Assembly (NCBI RefSeq): GCF_003651185.1
Contig: NZ_RCDC01000006.1
Coordinates: 62,001 to 126,000 of the forward strand
From: Stenotrophomonas rhizophila
GTDB lineage: Bacteria; Pseudomonadota; Gammaproteobacteria; Xanthomonadales; Xanthomonadaceae
Direction: 5' to 3'
DNA: 64,000 nucleotides
Translations under genes and position numbers: made by a program
Notes under the pieces: model-generated
Database searches by the model: none
Told to the model about the DNA's origin: nothing
The model's input: only the letters and a program-made list of their open reading frames with translations
Part shown: positions 15,528-24,641 of the stretch, in pieces
Layout: each line of letters opens with the position of its first letter
Numbering within the stretch: position 1 is the stretch's first letter

Positions 15528-18477
15528 TCATATCCTCCCAGCCTACATTGTTGATGACGTACTCGGGGATGTCGGAATACTCGCTCTCCCAACCGACGTT
15601 GTTCACCTTGTAGGGAACCTTGATATCGGAGCTGCTTCCAGGGAAGCTCACGGCAAACGCCAACACGGGTGGGGCGCCTGCAAGGTTCTTCGGGCGCTCC
15701 CAATCCTCCCCAATCTTGGCACCCGCACGAGCTGGATCGAGAACATACAGAATCAGGAGGCCCTTCTCTGGTTCCGCCGTTACGGTTGAAGTTCCCTTGC
15801 CTCGAACTCGGCGCAGTGCCACGCCACTGGGGGTGTCCGGAGGCGAAGCACTTTTCTTCTCCTCCTTCTTCTCCCAAGTGGACACGGTGAGCGCCAGTGC
15901 GGCGTCCCATTGATCCTGGCTTACGTCAATTGACTCGTCGGTTGGATCAAGGAGGACGCCAATCGAGTATCGGCTCCCCTCCATCGAATCCGCTTTTCTG
16001 CGCGCCATGCCAACACTGATCCCTGGAGCAAGCTCATAGGGCTCACCCGATTGAGTCCCCAAAACAACCACTGTCCACTCCGTGAGCTCATTTGTTCCCG
16101 CCATCTTGCGGATGAACTGAGCAAGCACGTTGCTGTTCACCCGGTGGGCGGCTGACAGCGTGCTGTAGCTGTCAAGGAAGTCGGCTATGGTTGTGAAGTC
16201 GACACCTCGCCAGAGATGCCCCTGCCACTCCTTGGAGCCCCCTTGGTATGCCGCCTTTATGGGGTTGCTCTCGTCAGGTTTCCCCATTTGCACAGCAAGT
16301 CGATTACCTGCATCCAGGTTTCGATTCAGAGTCGGTTGATCAGTCGGGAAGCTGACTGTCTGAACAAGCTCACCACTGTACGAAAGGTGCAGTGTCTTCG
16401 CGCTCCGCATCTTGATCTGCGACGTAACCATCATCTCGGGATGCGACTGGACCTTCAGGCCAAACTCCCTCGGCGTGGCCCCAGAGTTGGCCATGAGATC
16501 GAACTCTTCTCTCAGCTCTGCTGATGCATCAGATATGTGCTTGAACCAGCGGATGAGGTCCGGGGATGTATAGAGACGGCAGAGATCAAGGTAGCCCGGA
16601 CGGTATCCGAACCACCGCCCCATCTGCATCAGCGTGTCGTACATCTTTGATGCGCGCAGGAAGTAGCTGGTGCAGAGGCCCTCCAACGTAAGGCCGCGCG
16701 CAAGCTTGTCGCCACCGATGGCGATGACTTTGAGGCCTCGGTCCTTGTTCTGCTCGTAATCCAAGGCATCCTTGGCAGTTCCGTTGATCATTCGAACTTC
16801 GATGTCATCGAGTACTCCCGGTAGCGCAGACGCGACGTCTTGCCAAGTAGCATCTGCGCTGGGAAGGTCACCCAACCCAAGCTCACGAACCGCGGCAGAA
16901 GCAGGAAGGAAGTCACGGTTCCACAGGTCCTGCAGGCTGGATAGGGCGTCGGCGTGTTCAATCCCGCGCCCAATCGCTTGTCGGGCATGCTTGACGTAAT
17001 CGTCAATGTCAGCCTTTACCACCTTCTGGACGTTGTTGAATCGTGTGACGTGAACGAGCATCGAGCTATGCTTCTTTCCTTGGCCACGGAGCTTCCTGAC
17101 AGTGCATGCCAGGATAAAGGAGTCGACTGCCTCTCTTAGGCTTGGTGGCAGCGCGTGTTCATTGCTCCACACCGGAACATGGTCGATCTTGTGGCCCGCA
17201 GGCATCCATCCCGTTGTTTTGTCGTCTGATTGATAGTCACCCACAGGTTGGGTCAGTGGAAGCTGTCCCTTGCGACCCTCCGGGGACGCGCGCCCAAACA
17301 TCGTCGTAGGGCCGACGTAATTGTCCGGTGCCGCCAGATTCTGGATGAACGCGGAGGGGAAGAGATCAGGGCCTTCGTTCCGTGTCTCACCGCGCTCATG
17401 AATGAAGATGTTTGCGAAAGGAGTGGCGGTGTAGCCCACGTACGCTGAGCGCGAGAATGAATTCAATATGCGCCGGATCAGTTTGTTGATCGTTGTTGGG
17501 TCATGTTCTTCATCGGCCTTCCCTTCTTCGTCGACTACCATTTCACCTGTGTCAACCGAGGCATTGTCAGCTTCGTCATCAATGATGAGCAATGGGAACT
17601 TGGTAGCTCTTCTGGCCACGATGGGGAGTTCTTTCGTGTTCGCGGAGGCCGGCTCCGCGCCTGGAACAGGAGCGTCGGCGACGTGCGACTGAATCCACTT
17701 GAGAAGCCTGACAAGTATCGACTTGTTCTTCTTGACGACAAAAAGCCAAGGCCGCTGTTCGGGACTGATCGAAAATTGTTTTCCAGCTAGCCCACCAAAA
17801 TCACCGTTATCAGCTCGTGTTGTAGCGCAATTGGGCTTGATGGACATGTCGCTATCGATCAAGCCGACGCCCACGCGCTTGAGTGCATCATGCGTAGAGT
17901 TGGTCTCATACCCCAGGAAGCCTTCCTCAAGACGTATCTGGGTCTGGGATCGCAGGTTGTTATGAAGACCGGCGAGGACGATGATTATCTTGTATTGCGC
18001 GTCCGCCGCCTTGCATACGAGGCCGGTATAGCTCGCTGTCTTGCCCGACTGCACGTGCCCGACAACCAGCCCCCGGCGACTCCACTGCCCAGAACGCAGA
18101 GGATCCTCAAGCATCCCCAGAATCTTGTCGGTTGATTTGTCCAGTTTGTCAGCGATGTCCCAAGACAAGTCCTTCTCGATCATCTCCCGGTACCGCTGCC
18201 AGTAACGCCAGTCCTCTTTCCTAGAGGAGTCGAGCCAGGGTTCATGACCGCGATCGTCGGAGAGACTGACGTCATCACCGATCCACACACTGAATCGACG
18301 GATAAGCTCGTCTGTAACAGCGTCACGATCAAGGTCGGCTGCCCACTTTCGATTCATCATCAGCACCAGGCTAATCTTCTCGTCAATCAATGCGGGAGTG
18401 ATCGGTCCTGAATCTTTCTCGCCAGCCAAAAGCTCCTGGACAATCTTGATAACGCTGCTTTCGCTTGAGTCACTCAT
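15508..18477 (-). CDS. Z1 domain superfamily II helicase-like ATPase
   Basis: A 989-residue protein. The Walker A is GHVQSGKTASYTG (QSGKT at 143-147), the Walker B analogue is PLLIIDDEADNASVDTG (about 295-310), and the helicase C-terminal motifs are represented by VIAIGGDKLARGLTLEGL and MQMGRWFGYRPGYLDLCRLY. The central Z1 domain is characteristic of this restriction-associated family. It is expected to use ATP to move on or remodel DNA for the DUF4420 nuclease. It starts ten bases after the GHKL ATPase gene. Confidence 0.9.
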   Translation of the reverse strand: MSDSSESSVIKIVQELLAGEKDSGPITPALIDEKISLVLMMNRKWAADLDRDAVTDELIRRFSVWIGDDVSLSDDRGHEPWLDSSRKEDWRYWQRYREMIEKDLSWDIADKLDKSTDKILGMLEDPLRSGQWSRRGLVVGHVQSGKTASYTGLVCKAADAQYKIIIVLAGLHNNLRSQTQIRLEEGFLGYETNSTHDALKRVGVGLIDSDMSIKPNCATTRADNGDFGGLAGKQFSISPEQRPWLFVVKKNKSILVRLLKWIQSHVADAPVPGAEPASANTKELPIVARRATKFPLLIIDDEADNASVDTGEMVVDEEGKADEEHDPTTINKLIRRILNSFSRSAYVGYTATPFANIFIHERGETRNEGPDLFPSAFIQNLAAPDNYVGPTTMFGRASPEGRKGQLPLTQPVGDYQSDDKTTGWMPAGHKIDHVPVWSNEHALPPSLREAVDSFILACTVRKLRGQGKKHSSMLVHVTRFNNVQKVVKADIDDYVKHARQAIGRGIEHADALSSLQDLWNRDFLPASAAVRELGLGDLPSADATWQDVASALPGVLDDIEVRMINGTAKDALDYEQNKDRGLKVIAIGGDKLARGLTLEGLCTSYFLRASKMYDTLMQMGRWFGYRPGYLDLCRLYTSPDLIRWFKHISDASAELREEFDLMANSGATPREFGLKVQSHPEMMVTSQIKMRSAKTLHLSYSGELVQTVSFPTDQPTLNRNLDAGNRLAVQMGKPDESNPIKAAYQGGSKEWQGHLWRGVDFTTIADFLDSYSTLSAAHRVNSNVLAQFIRKMAGTNELTEWTVVVLGTQSGEPYELAPGISVGMARRKADSMEGSRYSIGVLLDPTDESIDVSQDQWDAALALTVSTWEKKEEKKSASPPDTPSGVALRRVRGKGTSTVTAEPEKGLLILYVLDPARAGAKIGEDWERPKNLAGAPPVLAFAVSFPGSSSDIKVPYKVNNVGWESEYSDIPEYVINNVGWEDMNAPLRQ

Positions 18478-18487
18478 GGGTCTCTCT

Positions 18488-20005
18488 TCAGTCCTTGGAG
18501 ATGTTGTCCGGCAAATTCTTGACCAGATCTGAGTGGAGATCGAAGGGTTCGGTTCTTAGAAGTTGTCGTTTTGCCATGCTTGGCGACATTCCCTTCTTCT
18601 CCACCAGGCTCCGGTAGATCACATTGAGAACCTCTCGAACTGAATCGTCGGGCTCCCCTGTGAATCCCCCCTTTGCATGCTCTCCGCTTTCCGCAGCTTC
18701 AAGCCATATTCTCTGCACGGGGATGGTTTCTTCGAGGACGCGCAGCATCGCTTCAACCTTGGTGCCGTACGCGGAGTCATCCAGAAGCTCTTTCACCGCC
18801 GCATGTGTACGGTCGACACGGTAGCGCCGCCCTGTGGCCGTCTCTCTCGACTGCCAAACGGGTACGACCTCGTCGCGGCGGCCCAGCGATGAATTCGAAT
18901 GCGCGCGATGCAGGAAAACCTTGCGCGCTCTATCTCGGGCGTCTTCGGCTAGTCGATAGAGCTGATCCCGCAGTGCAGCGGGAGGATGGGCGGATGATTT
19001 GCGGATGTCGATCTTCCATTGCGCATCAAGATCGTTGGGCAGGTCCAGCCGGATGCGTGCGAGCCTGTGGGCCTCGTCCTTGGACCAGGAGCGTCCACGC
19101 CCAAGGCCGAGCCAGCTGCCTGCAACCAGGAGTCTCCGTCCCCGATAGATGTAGAAGCCTTGCTGGCTTGACCAGCCCTCGATTCCGCCCGCTTCAGCGT
19201 AGGCCTTGTCGTTGAGGCGGTCCTTGTGTGGAAGTACGAAAGCCTGGCTGGTGATTCTCAGGCTACCTTCGCCAACGCTCGATTCGGGTGACCTCCAGGT
19301 CGCCGGATTCGACGATAGGAATGGGTCCCATGGCCTGACAGGTTTCCCGTTGAGCCGCAGCTTAATGCCGGGGCCGCTGCCGTCAAGGTAGCGGTGGAAG
19401 ATCATTGCGAGGTGGAGCTCCACGTCATCAATGAGGTCTAGGAAATGCCTGGCCGAGAAGCCTTCAGTGATAATCCGATCAAGCTGTTCCCACAGGACCA
19501 CTGTTCCTGATGGCTGAGCATTGTGCTGGACCAGGCGTGCCTCGGAGGATGAGTCGGGCCCATCAAGAAGGTGCCATTCGCCGTTCGGATCGGAAGCCAG
19601 GACATCCAGATCCCAGCGCAGGCAGCTCGATTGACCATCCTTGATGCTCAGAACAGTCAGCCTTCTGGCCTGTGAGAACGATGCTGTCTTCAATCCCAAG
19701 CCAAAGCGACCCAAGTCCGAGGCCCCCCGTACGTCCAAGGGGTTGCGGTCGCCGAGGCGCATAGCGCTGAAGAGCTCATCATCGTTCATGCCTCTGCCGT
19801 CATCTGCAATGGAAATCCAGCTGTCGACGCCCGACCAATTGAACCCGATTTCCACTTGGCCGGAGCCAGCGGAAATGCTGTTATCCACCAGGTCTGCCAG
19901 TGCCGTGGCCGTCGTGTAGCCCAGTCCGCGCAGGGCCTCAACCATGGCGTCAGCCCTGGGGGGAGCATTTCTTCCTTGTGGCCTTCCCTTACTGCTCTGC
20001 TGCAT
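18488..20005 (-). CDS. GHKL ATPase, MutL/MORC-like
   Basis: The ATG at 20005 has a strong GGAGG six bases upstream, giving 505 residues and a 17-base overlap with the sigma gene; an in-frame ATG at 20026 lacks such a site. N-terminal GHKL motifs: ALADLVDNSISAG (Asn42), ADDGRGMNDDE (about 68-76), DLGRFGLGLKTASFSQA (about 97-113). The rest resembles MutL/MORC ATPases: transducer-like segment and basic C-terminus. Iyer and colleagues described MORC-like MutL homologues together with Z1, AIPR, methylase and Vsr in restriction-type loci; this gene fits. It likely acts as an ATP-driven DNA clamp. Confidence 0.88.
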   Translation of the reverse strand: MQQSSKGRPQGRNAPPRADAMVEALRGLGYTTATALADLVDNSISAGSGQVEIGFNWSGVDSWISIADDGRGMNDDELFSAMRLGDRNPLDVRGASDLGRFGLGLKTASFSQARRLTVLSIKDGQSSCLRWDLDVLASDPNGEWHLLDGPDSSSEARLVQHNAQPSGTVVLWEQLDRIITEGFSARHFLDLIDDVELHLAMIFHRYLDGSGPGIKLRLNGKPVRPWDPFLSSNPATWRSPESSVGEGSLRITSQAFVLPHKDRLNDKAYAEAGGIEGWSSQQGFYIYRGRRLLVAGSWLGLGRGRSWSKDEAHRLARIRLDLPNDLDAQWKIDIRKSSAHPPAALRDQLYRLAEDARDRARKVFLHRAHSNSSLGRRDEVVPVWQSRETATGRRYRVDRTHAAVKELLDDSAYGTKVEAMLRVLEETIPVQRIWLEAAESGEHAKGGFTGEPDDSVREVLNVIYRSLVEKKGMSPSMAKRQLLRTEPFDLHSDLVKNLPDNISKD

Positions 20006-22124
20006 CGTCAGCCTCCGGCTTTCCATTGACCAACTCCCTGAGACGTCGCGCCGGATGGCGCATCAGTCTCAGCGCCTTGGCCTCAATCTGACGTATCCGC
20101 TCTCGAGTCACGCCAAAGATCTGGCCGACTTCCTCCAACGTCTTGTCGTTGCCGTCGATCAACCCAAACCGATGTCGGATGACTTCGGCTTCCTTTGAGC
20201 CGAGTGCGCTGAGGCACTCATCGATTGCTCGCTTACGCAGGTAGACATCCGTGACTTCCTCCGGCGACTGGAAGGTGTCTGGCGTGGCGAGGACCAGATC
20301 CGCTATCTCGTGCTGCTGATCCCAAGAGACCGCGTCGTGCGCCACATTCATTAACTTTGCTACATCCCCGACTGAGAGATCGCAGTTCTTGGCGATGTCC
20401 TCGGCGCGCATGTCATCGAAAGACTCCTCACGGAGGATTCTGACTGCCTTTGAAACCTTGTTGATCTTTTCCATGACGTGTATGGGCAACCTTATGACAC
20501 GTGCCGTGTCACCGATGGCCCGTCCAACGGACTGTTTCAACCACCACATAGCGTAGGTAGAGAACTTGTTGCCCCTCGCGTAATCGAATCTGTCGATGGC
20601 CTTGAGCAGGCCGATCAGGGACTCCTGAATGCGATCCATACGTGACAGGGTGCTCCACGCGTGGCTGTCTGCCACGTGCACCGCGAGTCGAACGTTGGCA
20701 TGGAACATCTCGAGCTCAAGGCGTGATAGACGCTGCACTGCTCTACGCAGTAGTGCGCTTGTGCACCCAGCCGCGTCGAACTCCTTGTCAAATCGCTTAA
20801 CGGTTGATGAGCTCAGCTCCAACGCAGATACTGCGGCCAAGGCATTCCTCGCCAGGCCTTGGTTGTCTGGACTTTCCTGGAAGGCAAAACATACGCAGCG
20901 TGCCCTGTCCAGCATGTCGCTCAGGTTCAGTCCAGTGACGGGCCGGGCCAGGGGGACATCATCATCGGCGTCATCCGAGGCATCGAGAAGATCACTGGCG
21001 CGCTCATCGTCCTCGCTGCTGATGTGGCTGATCTGGCCGACGGAGACGCGTCCCCGCTCAAAGTCTGTCGCTAGGCCTGCTATCGACGCGACAGCGTGGG
21101 GGCTTTCAGCGATGGCTCGATACGCGTCCTTGAGGGACAAGTCCAGCAGAAGCCCAATACGCTCTTCGCCCATACGGTCCAGCAGAACAGACGACTGGGC
21201 AATCTTTGCGAAGTGGAAGTAGGGATCGTTCGTTGTGGACGAGAGATCCTGCATGTACTGCTCCAATTCACCGATATCGCTATCCGATGTTGGTTCGCTA
21301 TCCTGTTGTAGATGCAGAGGAAGCAGCCACCCATCATCCTCTTCTGGTACGGCGTCAATCTGGCCCATGAGGATGGTGAGCTGGCGAAGTAAATCGCCGT
21401 TCTCATCGCCTTTAATCTCACGAGAGATGACCTCGAGGTCCTGAGAACTGAAGTTGCCCTCCACTTGGCCGCGGTGGACTACCGCTTCGAAGAGTGCATG
21501 GGTTGAACTGTGATTTAGCTCCCGGATCAGTGAGATTTCGGCGTGACTTGGGAGTTGCTTCGCCAGATCATTCCAGTCCTCATCGTTATCGACAATCACG
21601 TGCTTGGAAATAACTTCCTGCACGACCTGTATTGTCGATCGAAGCGTGGGATCCTCCATTGGCACTTCGGTTGCGACTTCTTCCTCCCAGGCCGCAAAGA
21701 ACTCGGGCTCGAATTCGTGACCTTCGGGAGAGGAGCTCGGTGTGGAATCAGTCGCTGGCATTTGAGCAGAGTTGTCGGCTACACCGACGCGCTCATTGCT
21801 CCGGGCCCCGTCCAGCGTGGCTGCTGAATCGACGTTCTTCTGGAGTGCCAGCCGCTCAATCTCGAGAGAGTGCTCCAAAATCAGGCGGCAGAGATCCACG
21901 TGCCCTTTGGAAGCGGCAAGCATGTGCAGTGTCCGCCCTTGCTGGTCACGTGCCTCCACGTCACCCCCAAGTTGTAGGTAGCGCAACACATGCTCCGCAT
22001 CGCCGCGAAGCGCGGCGAGTCGAAGGAGTGGCTTCAGCGATGAATGCCGCTCTTCCCCGGCGCTGGCTTCACTGCCAGCCCGGGTACCTGTAGAGCCCAG
22101 GGACTCCATTTCCCCTTGATTCAT
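19989..22124 (-). CDS. Sigma70-family factor with N-terminal ankyrin repeats
   Basis: Start at ATG 22124 with AGGGGG upstream (711 residues; a longer frame to 22193 overlaps dcm and is rejected). Residues about 27-90 are ankyrin-like (LLRLAALRGDAEHVLRYLQLG, GRTLHMLAASKGHVDLCRLILE). A long acidic, unassigned middle follows. The C-terminal third is a full primary-type sigma: region 2 (LKAIDRFDYARGNKFSTYAMWWLKQS), region 3.0 (ARVIRLPIHVMEKI) and region 4 (EEVGQIFGVTRERIRQIEAKALRLMRH). It lies inside the defence operon, so it may recruit polymerase to, or sense, phage transcription. It may correspond to the first gene of the five-gene MZA set, from memory. Confidence 0.85.
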   Translation of the reverse strand: MNQGEMESLGSTGTRAGSEASAGEERHSSLKPLLRLAALRGDAEHVLRYLQLGGDVEARDQQGRTLHMLAASKGHVDLCRLILEHSLEIERLALQKNVDSAATLDGARSNERVGVADNSAQMPATDSTPSSSPEGHEFEPEFFAAWEEEVATEVPMEDPTLRSTIQVVQEVISKHVIVDNDEDWNDLAKQLPSHAEISLIRELNHSSTHALFEAVVHRGQVEGNFSSQDLEVISREIKGDENGDLLRQLTILMGQIDAVPEEDDGWLLPLHLQQDSEPTSDSDIGELEQYMQDLSSTTNDPYFHFAKIAQSSVLLDRMGEERIGLLLDLSLKDAYRAIAESPHAVASIAGLATDFERGRVSVGQISHISSEDDERASDLLDASDDADDDVPLARPVTGLNLSDMLDRARCVCFAFQESPDNQGLARNALAAVSALELSSSTVKRFDKEFDAAGCTSALLRRAVQRLSRLELEMFHANVRLAVHVADSHAWSTLSRMDRIQESLIGLLKAIDRFDYARGNKFSTYAMWWLKQSVGRAIGDTARVIRLPIHVMEKINKVSKAVRILREESFDDMRAEDIAKNCDLSVGDVAKLMNVAHDAVSWDQQHEIADLVLATPDTFQSPEEVTDVYLRKRAIDECLSALGSKEAEVIRHRFGLIDGNDKTLEEVGQIFGVTRERIRQIEAKALRLMRHPARRLRELVNGKPEADDAAEQ

Positions 22125-22149
22125 TGGTTCCCCCTGTTGAACCCTTCGC

Positions 22150-23727
22150 CTAGCTGAGTATCGACCACACGACTCTGGCGATCTGTCTGGCAATCAAAGG
22201 CGGAACTGCATTTCCGACCTGTACAAATTGTTGAGTCCTGTTGCCGAGGAAAACATAGTCGTCGGGGAACGACTGCAACCGAGCGGCCTCTCTGACGGTG
22301 AGACTTCGGCATTGGCGAGGATCCCAATGGATGAACGCGTGACCATCTCTTGAAAGGTGGCTAGTAACCGTGTTTGACGGCTTGGCCTTGAGCTGAACGC
22401 GGAAGCGATCCGAGAACGAACCACTTTCCCAGTTCAAGTGATCAGGCGCGAGCTTCTTTGGGAAGTCACGGCTGGTCGGTGATCTGTCGTGCTCCCGGGC
22501 AAAGGTCGCGCAAAAAAGGTAGCGTCCGAGGTCGGTTTTCATGTGGCCCCGAGTCTCATGGTTTAGCACGGATTTCTGAGAGTCGCTCCTGAGTTGCTTA
22601 ACGTAAGGATTGCTGTCCTGGGTGTACTTGATCGAGCCGCGCGGAAGCCCGCCGGAAGGCAAAATTGAGCTGAGCTTGGCGATCAGCTCTGGATGGGAGT
22701 TACCCAGAATCCGGACCAAGCGATCCCTTTCCGATTCCATGGCCTTTCGCCATTCGTCGGGATCGTCCTGTTTGCGGCTCAGTCCGCTTCTTAGCCTGGG
22801 AAGCCCCGCGAGGGCCTTCTTGACACTGACTGGCTCTGCGGCATTGAGGCCGGGCAAGTCCTCGATTCCGCAGGGAAGAAGGTCTTCCCGGACGCCCATG
22901 ATGATGACCCGGTGTCTCGCCTGAGGAATTCCGTGGTTCTCACATTTGATGATAAATGCAGAGGGATCTTGTGCGACAAGTTCGCTGGTCCGCTTCTGAT
23001 TCTCCTCAACGTGGATAGGAAGAAGCACATAGCGATACCCGTTCTTTCCCTCCTTCTTTTCCCTTTTCAGGGCTGCAGCAGGGTCGGAGAGATCGCGCAT
23101 GATTGCAGCGAACATCTCCTTGTTGCCAACTTTGGAAGTCAGGATTCCCTTGACGTTCTCCATAATGAAGACAGCGGGGGAGAACTCGTCAAGAAGACCC
23201 AGGTACTGCTTGTAGAGGAAATGCTTCTTGTCCCCTTTTGAGGAGAATCCCTCCACATGCCGCTGGCGAGCCCGGCCCACGACGGAATAAGCCTGGCACG
23301 GGGGGCCTCCGATGAGGATCATCTTTTCGTACTGATCCTTGACCTCGTTGATCCGTGAATAGAGGGCCTGATTGTCCCGTTCTTCTCCAAGGGTTAGGTT
23401 GAGCGCCTCCCGCTCGGCCTCAGCCCACAGGTCGCTCCATCGACCGTTTCCGAAATGTGCTGCCGGAGGAAGGGCCTCGCCCTTCGCAATTTCATCCAGA
23501 TAGTCGTAGTACTCTCTCGGGACCTGGCCTTCCTGCCGGATGAGTAGGCGATAGAAGGCCCTGAGACGGAGAGTAGAGTGCGCAGACTTCTCCATTTCAG
23601 CGGATACCGCGAGTTCGAAGGGGTACTTGGCACCTTCTTCGGGGTTGAAGCTGCTGAACCCTTCGCCGAGGCCACCGGGGCCGGCAAAGATGTCAATTAC
23701 ACCGATGGGCTTACGTACTGCGGTCAA
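22150..23727 (-). CDS. dcm: DNA (cytosine-5-)-methyltransferase
   Basis: A 525-residue C5-methylase with all key motifs: I (VIDIFAGPGGLGEGF), IV (GGPPCQAYSVVGR, catalytic Cys144), VI (MENVKG, about 189-194), VIII (QARHRVIIMG), and IX-X (RSLTVREAARLQSFPDDYVF to QVGNAVPPL). The start is TTG at 23727; upstream in frame is a stop and no ATG or GTG precedes motif I, so a weak start is forced. The target sequence cannot be read from the gene. It is first in the six-gene minus-strand operon and is 17 bases from vsr, transcribed the other way. Confidence 0.93.
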   Translation of the reverse strand: MTAVRKPIGVIDIFAGPGGLGEGFSSFNPEEGAKYPFELAVSAEMEKSAHSTLRLRAFYRLLIRQEGQVPREYYDYLDEIAKGEALPPAAHFGNGRWSDLWAEAEREALNLTLGEERDNQALYSRINEVKDQYEKMILIGGPPCQAYSVVGRARQRHVEGFSSKGDKKHFLYKQYLGLLDEFSPAVFIMENVKGILTSKVGNKEMFAAIMRDLSDPAAALKREKKEGKNGYRYVLLPIHVEENQKRTSELVAQDPSAFIIKCENHGIPQARHRVIIMGVREDLLPCGIEDLPGLNAAEPVSVKKALAGLPRLRSGLSRKQDDPDEWRKAMESERDRLVRILGNSHPELIAKLSSILPSGGLPRGSIKYTQDSNPYVKQLRSDSQKSVLNHETRGHMKTDLGRYLFCATFAREHDRSPTSRDFPKKLAPDHLNWESGSFSDRFRVQLKAKPSNTVTSHLSRDGHAFIHWDPRQCRSLTVREAARLQSFPDDYVFLGNRTQQFVQVGNAVPPLIARQIARVVWSILS

Positions 23728-23744
23728 GACGGAGTCTCTGCTAG

Positions 23745-24230
23745 ATGGTTGATGTGATGAGCCCGGCTGTTCGATCAGCGCTGATGTCGAGAATCAGGGC
23801 CAGGAACACTAAGCCGGAGGTCACTGTCCGAAGGCAACTTTGGGCGCGTGGGTTCCGCTTTCGACTTCATGCGAAGGGCCTCGCAGGAAAGCCTGACCTT
23901 GTGCTTCCAAAATGGAAGGCCGCGGTGTTCGTACACGGATGCTTCTGGCATCGCCATGAGGGTTGCCCTCTCTTCAGACTGCCGGAGACACGAGCAGACT
24001 TCTGGGATGCAAAACTCTCCGCCAATCGACAGCGCGACCTGGCGGTAGTCAGGTCGCTTCTGGGCATGAGCTGGCGCGTGGCAGTTGTATGGGAGTGCGC
24101 TATCCGACTCGACTCCAGTGCCGCGAGTGATTGCCTTTCGGAATGGATATCCAGTGACCGAAAGGGAATAGAGATCCGGACCAGCGACGGCACAGTAATC
24201 TGTGGAGACTTGGATGGTGGTCAGTCGTGA
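23745..24230 (+). CDS. vsr: Very short patch repair endonuclease
   Basis: A 161-residue Vsr protein: MSRIRARNTKPEVTVRRQLWARGFRFRLH, GKPDLVLPKWKAAVFVHGCFWHRHEGC with catalytic Asp51 and His residues, and FWDAKLSANRQRD. Vsr nicks T:G mismatches that arise when 5-methylcytosine deaminates and so partners cytosine methylases. It starts at ATG 23745 with GGAG about ten bases upstream; ATG 23757 is possible. It is divergent from dcm with only 17 bases between starts, so each promoter must lie within the other's coding sequence. Confidence 0.93.
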   Translation: MVDVMSPAVRSALMSRIRARNTKPEVTVRRQLWARGFRFRLHAKGLAGKPDLVLPKWKAAVFVHGCFWHRHEGCPLFRLPETRADFWDAKLSANRQRDLAVVRSLLGMSWRVAVVWECAIRLDSSAASDCLSEWISSDRKGIEIRTSDGTVICGDLDGGQS

Positions 24231-24475
24231 AAAATCCATCTGTCTACGATCATTCCCTTGGTCATTTTCGCGTTCAAAAAGGGCGTCGCTCCTGATCCAG
24301 GATGTCGGCCCCAATCTGTCTGCGGCAGGGTTCTGTGCTCCACTCTAAATGCCTGAGCCGCGCCCCCCGACGCCTGACGGGATCATACCAGGGTAGAAGC
24401 CCCTGTCGCTGATTCTTTAGTCGCGCCGGGTGCCCGTAGGAGCAATTGCCGAATGCCTGAGCCGCAGGAGTCAGC
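24231..24475. other. Non-coding junction with 14-bp direct repeat
   Basis: No convincing gene. AATGCCTGAGCCGC occurs at 24350-24363 and again at 24452-24465, 102 bases apart. This is scar-like sequence between vsr and an IS fragment, consistent with past rearrangement at the island edge. Confidence 0.5.
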
Positions 24476-24641
24476 GGCTGAGCCGCTTGGCGTCGACACA
24501 CTCATGCCGCCGAACTTGCTGCGCCACAGATAGTACGAAGCCTCGCTGAAGCCGTGCTGGCGGCACAGGACTTGATGGCCATGCGCGCCTCAACTTCGCG
24601 CACGAAGCCGATGATCTGTTCCTGGGAAAGGCTTTCTTCAT
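24476..24641 (-). pseudogene. IS3-family transposase OrfA fragment
   Basis: Read on the minus strand this stretch follows the start of an IS3-family OrfA (MKK...EEQIIGF-REAE...HGFSEASYYLWRSKFGGMSVSDAKRL) but needs at least three frame changes: a base lost before the EQIIGF segment, one or two lost near the K-x-LCR position, and one lost before DAKRL. The rest of the element is gone. It marks the right boundary of the defence island. Confidence 0.75.
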
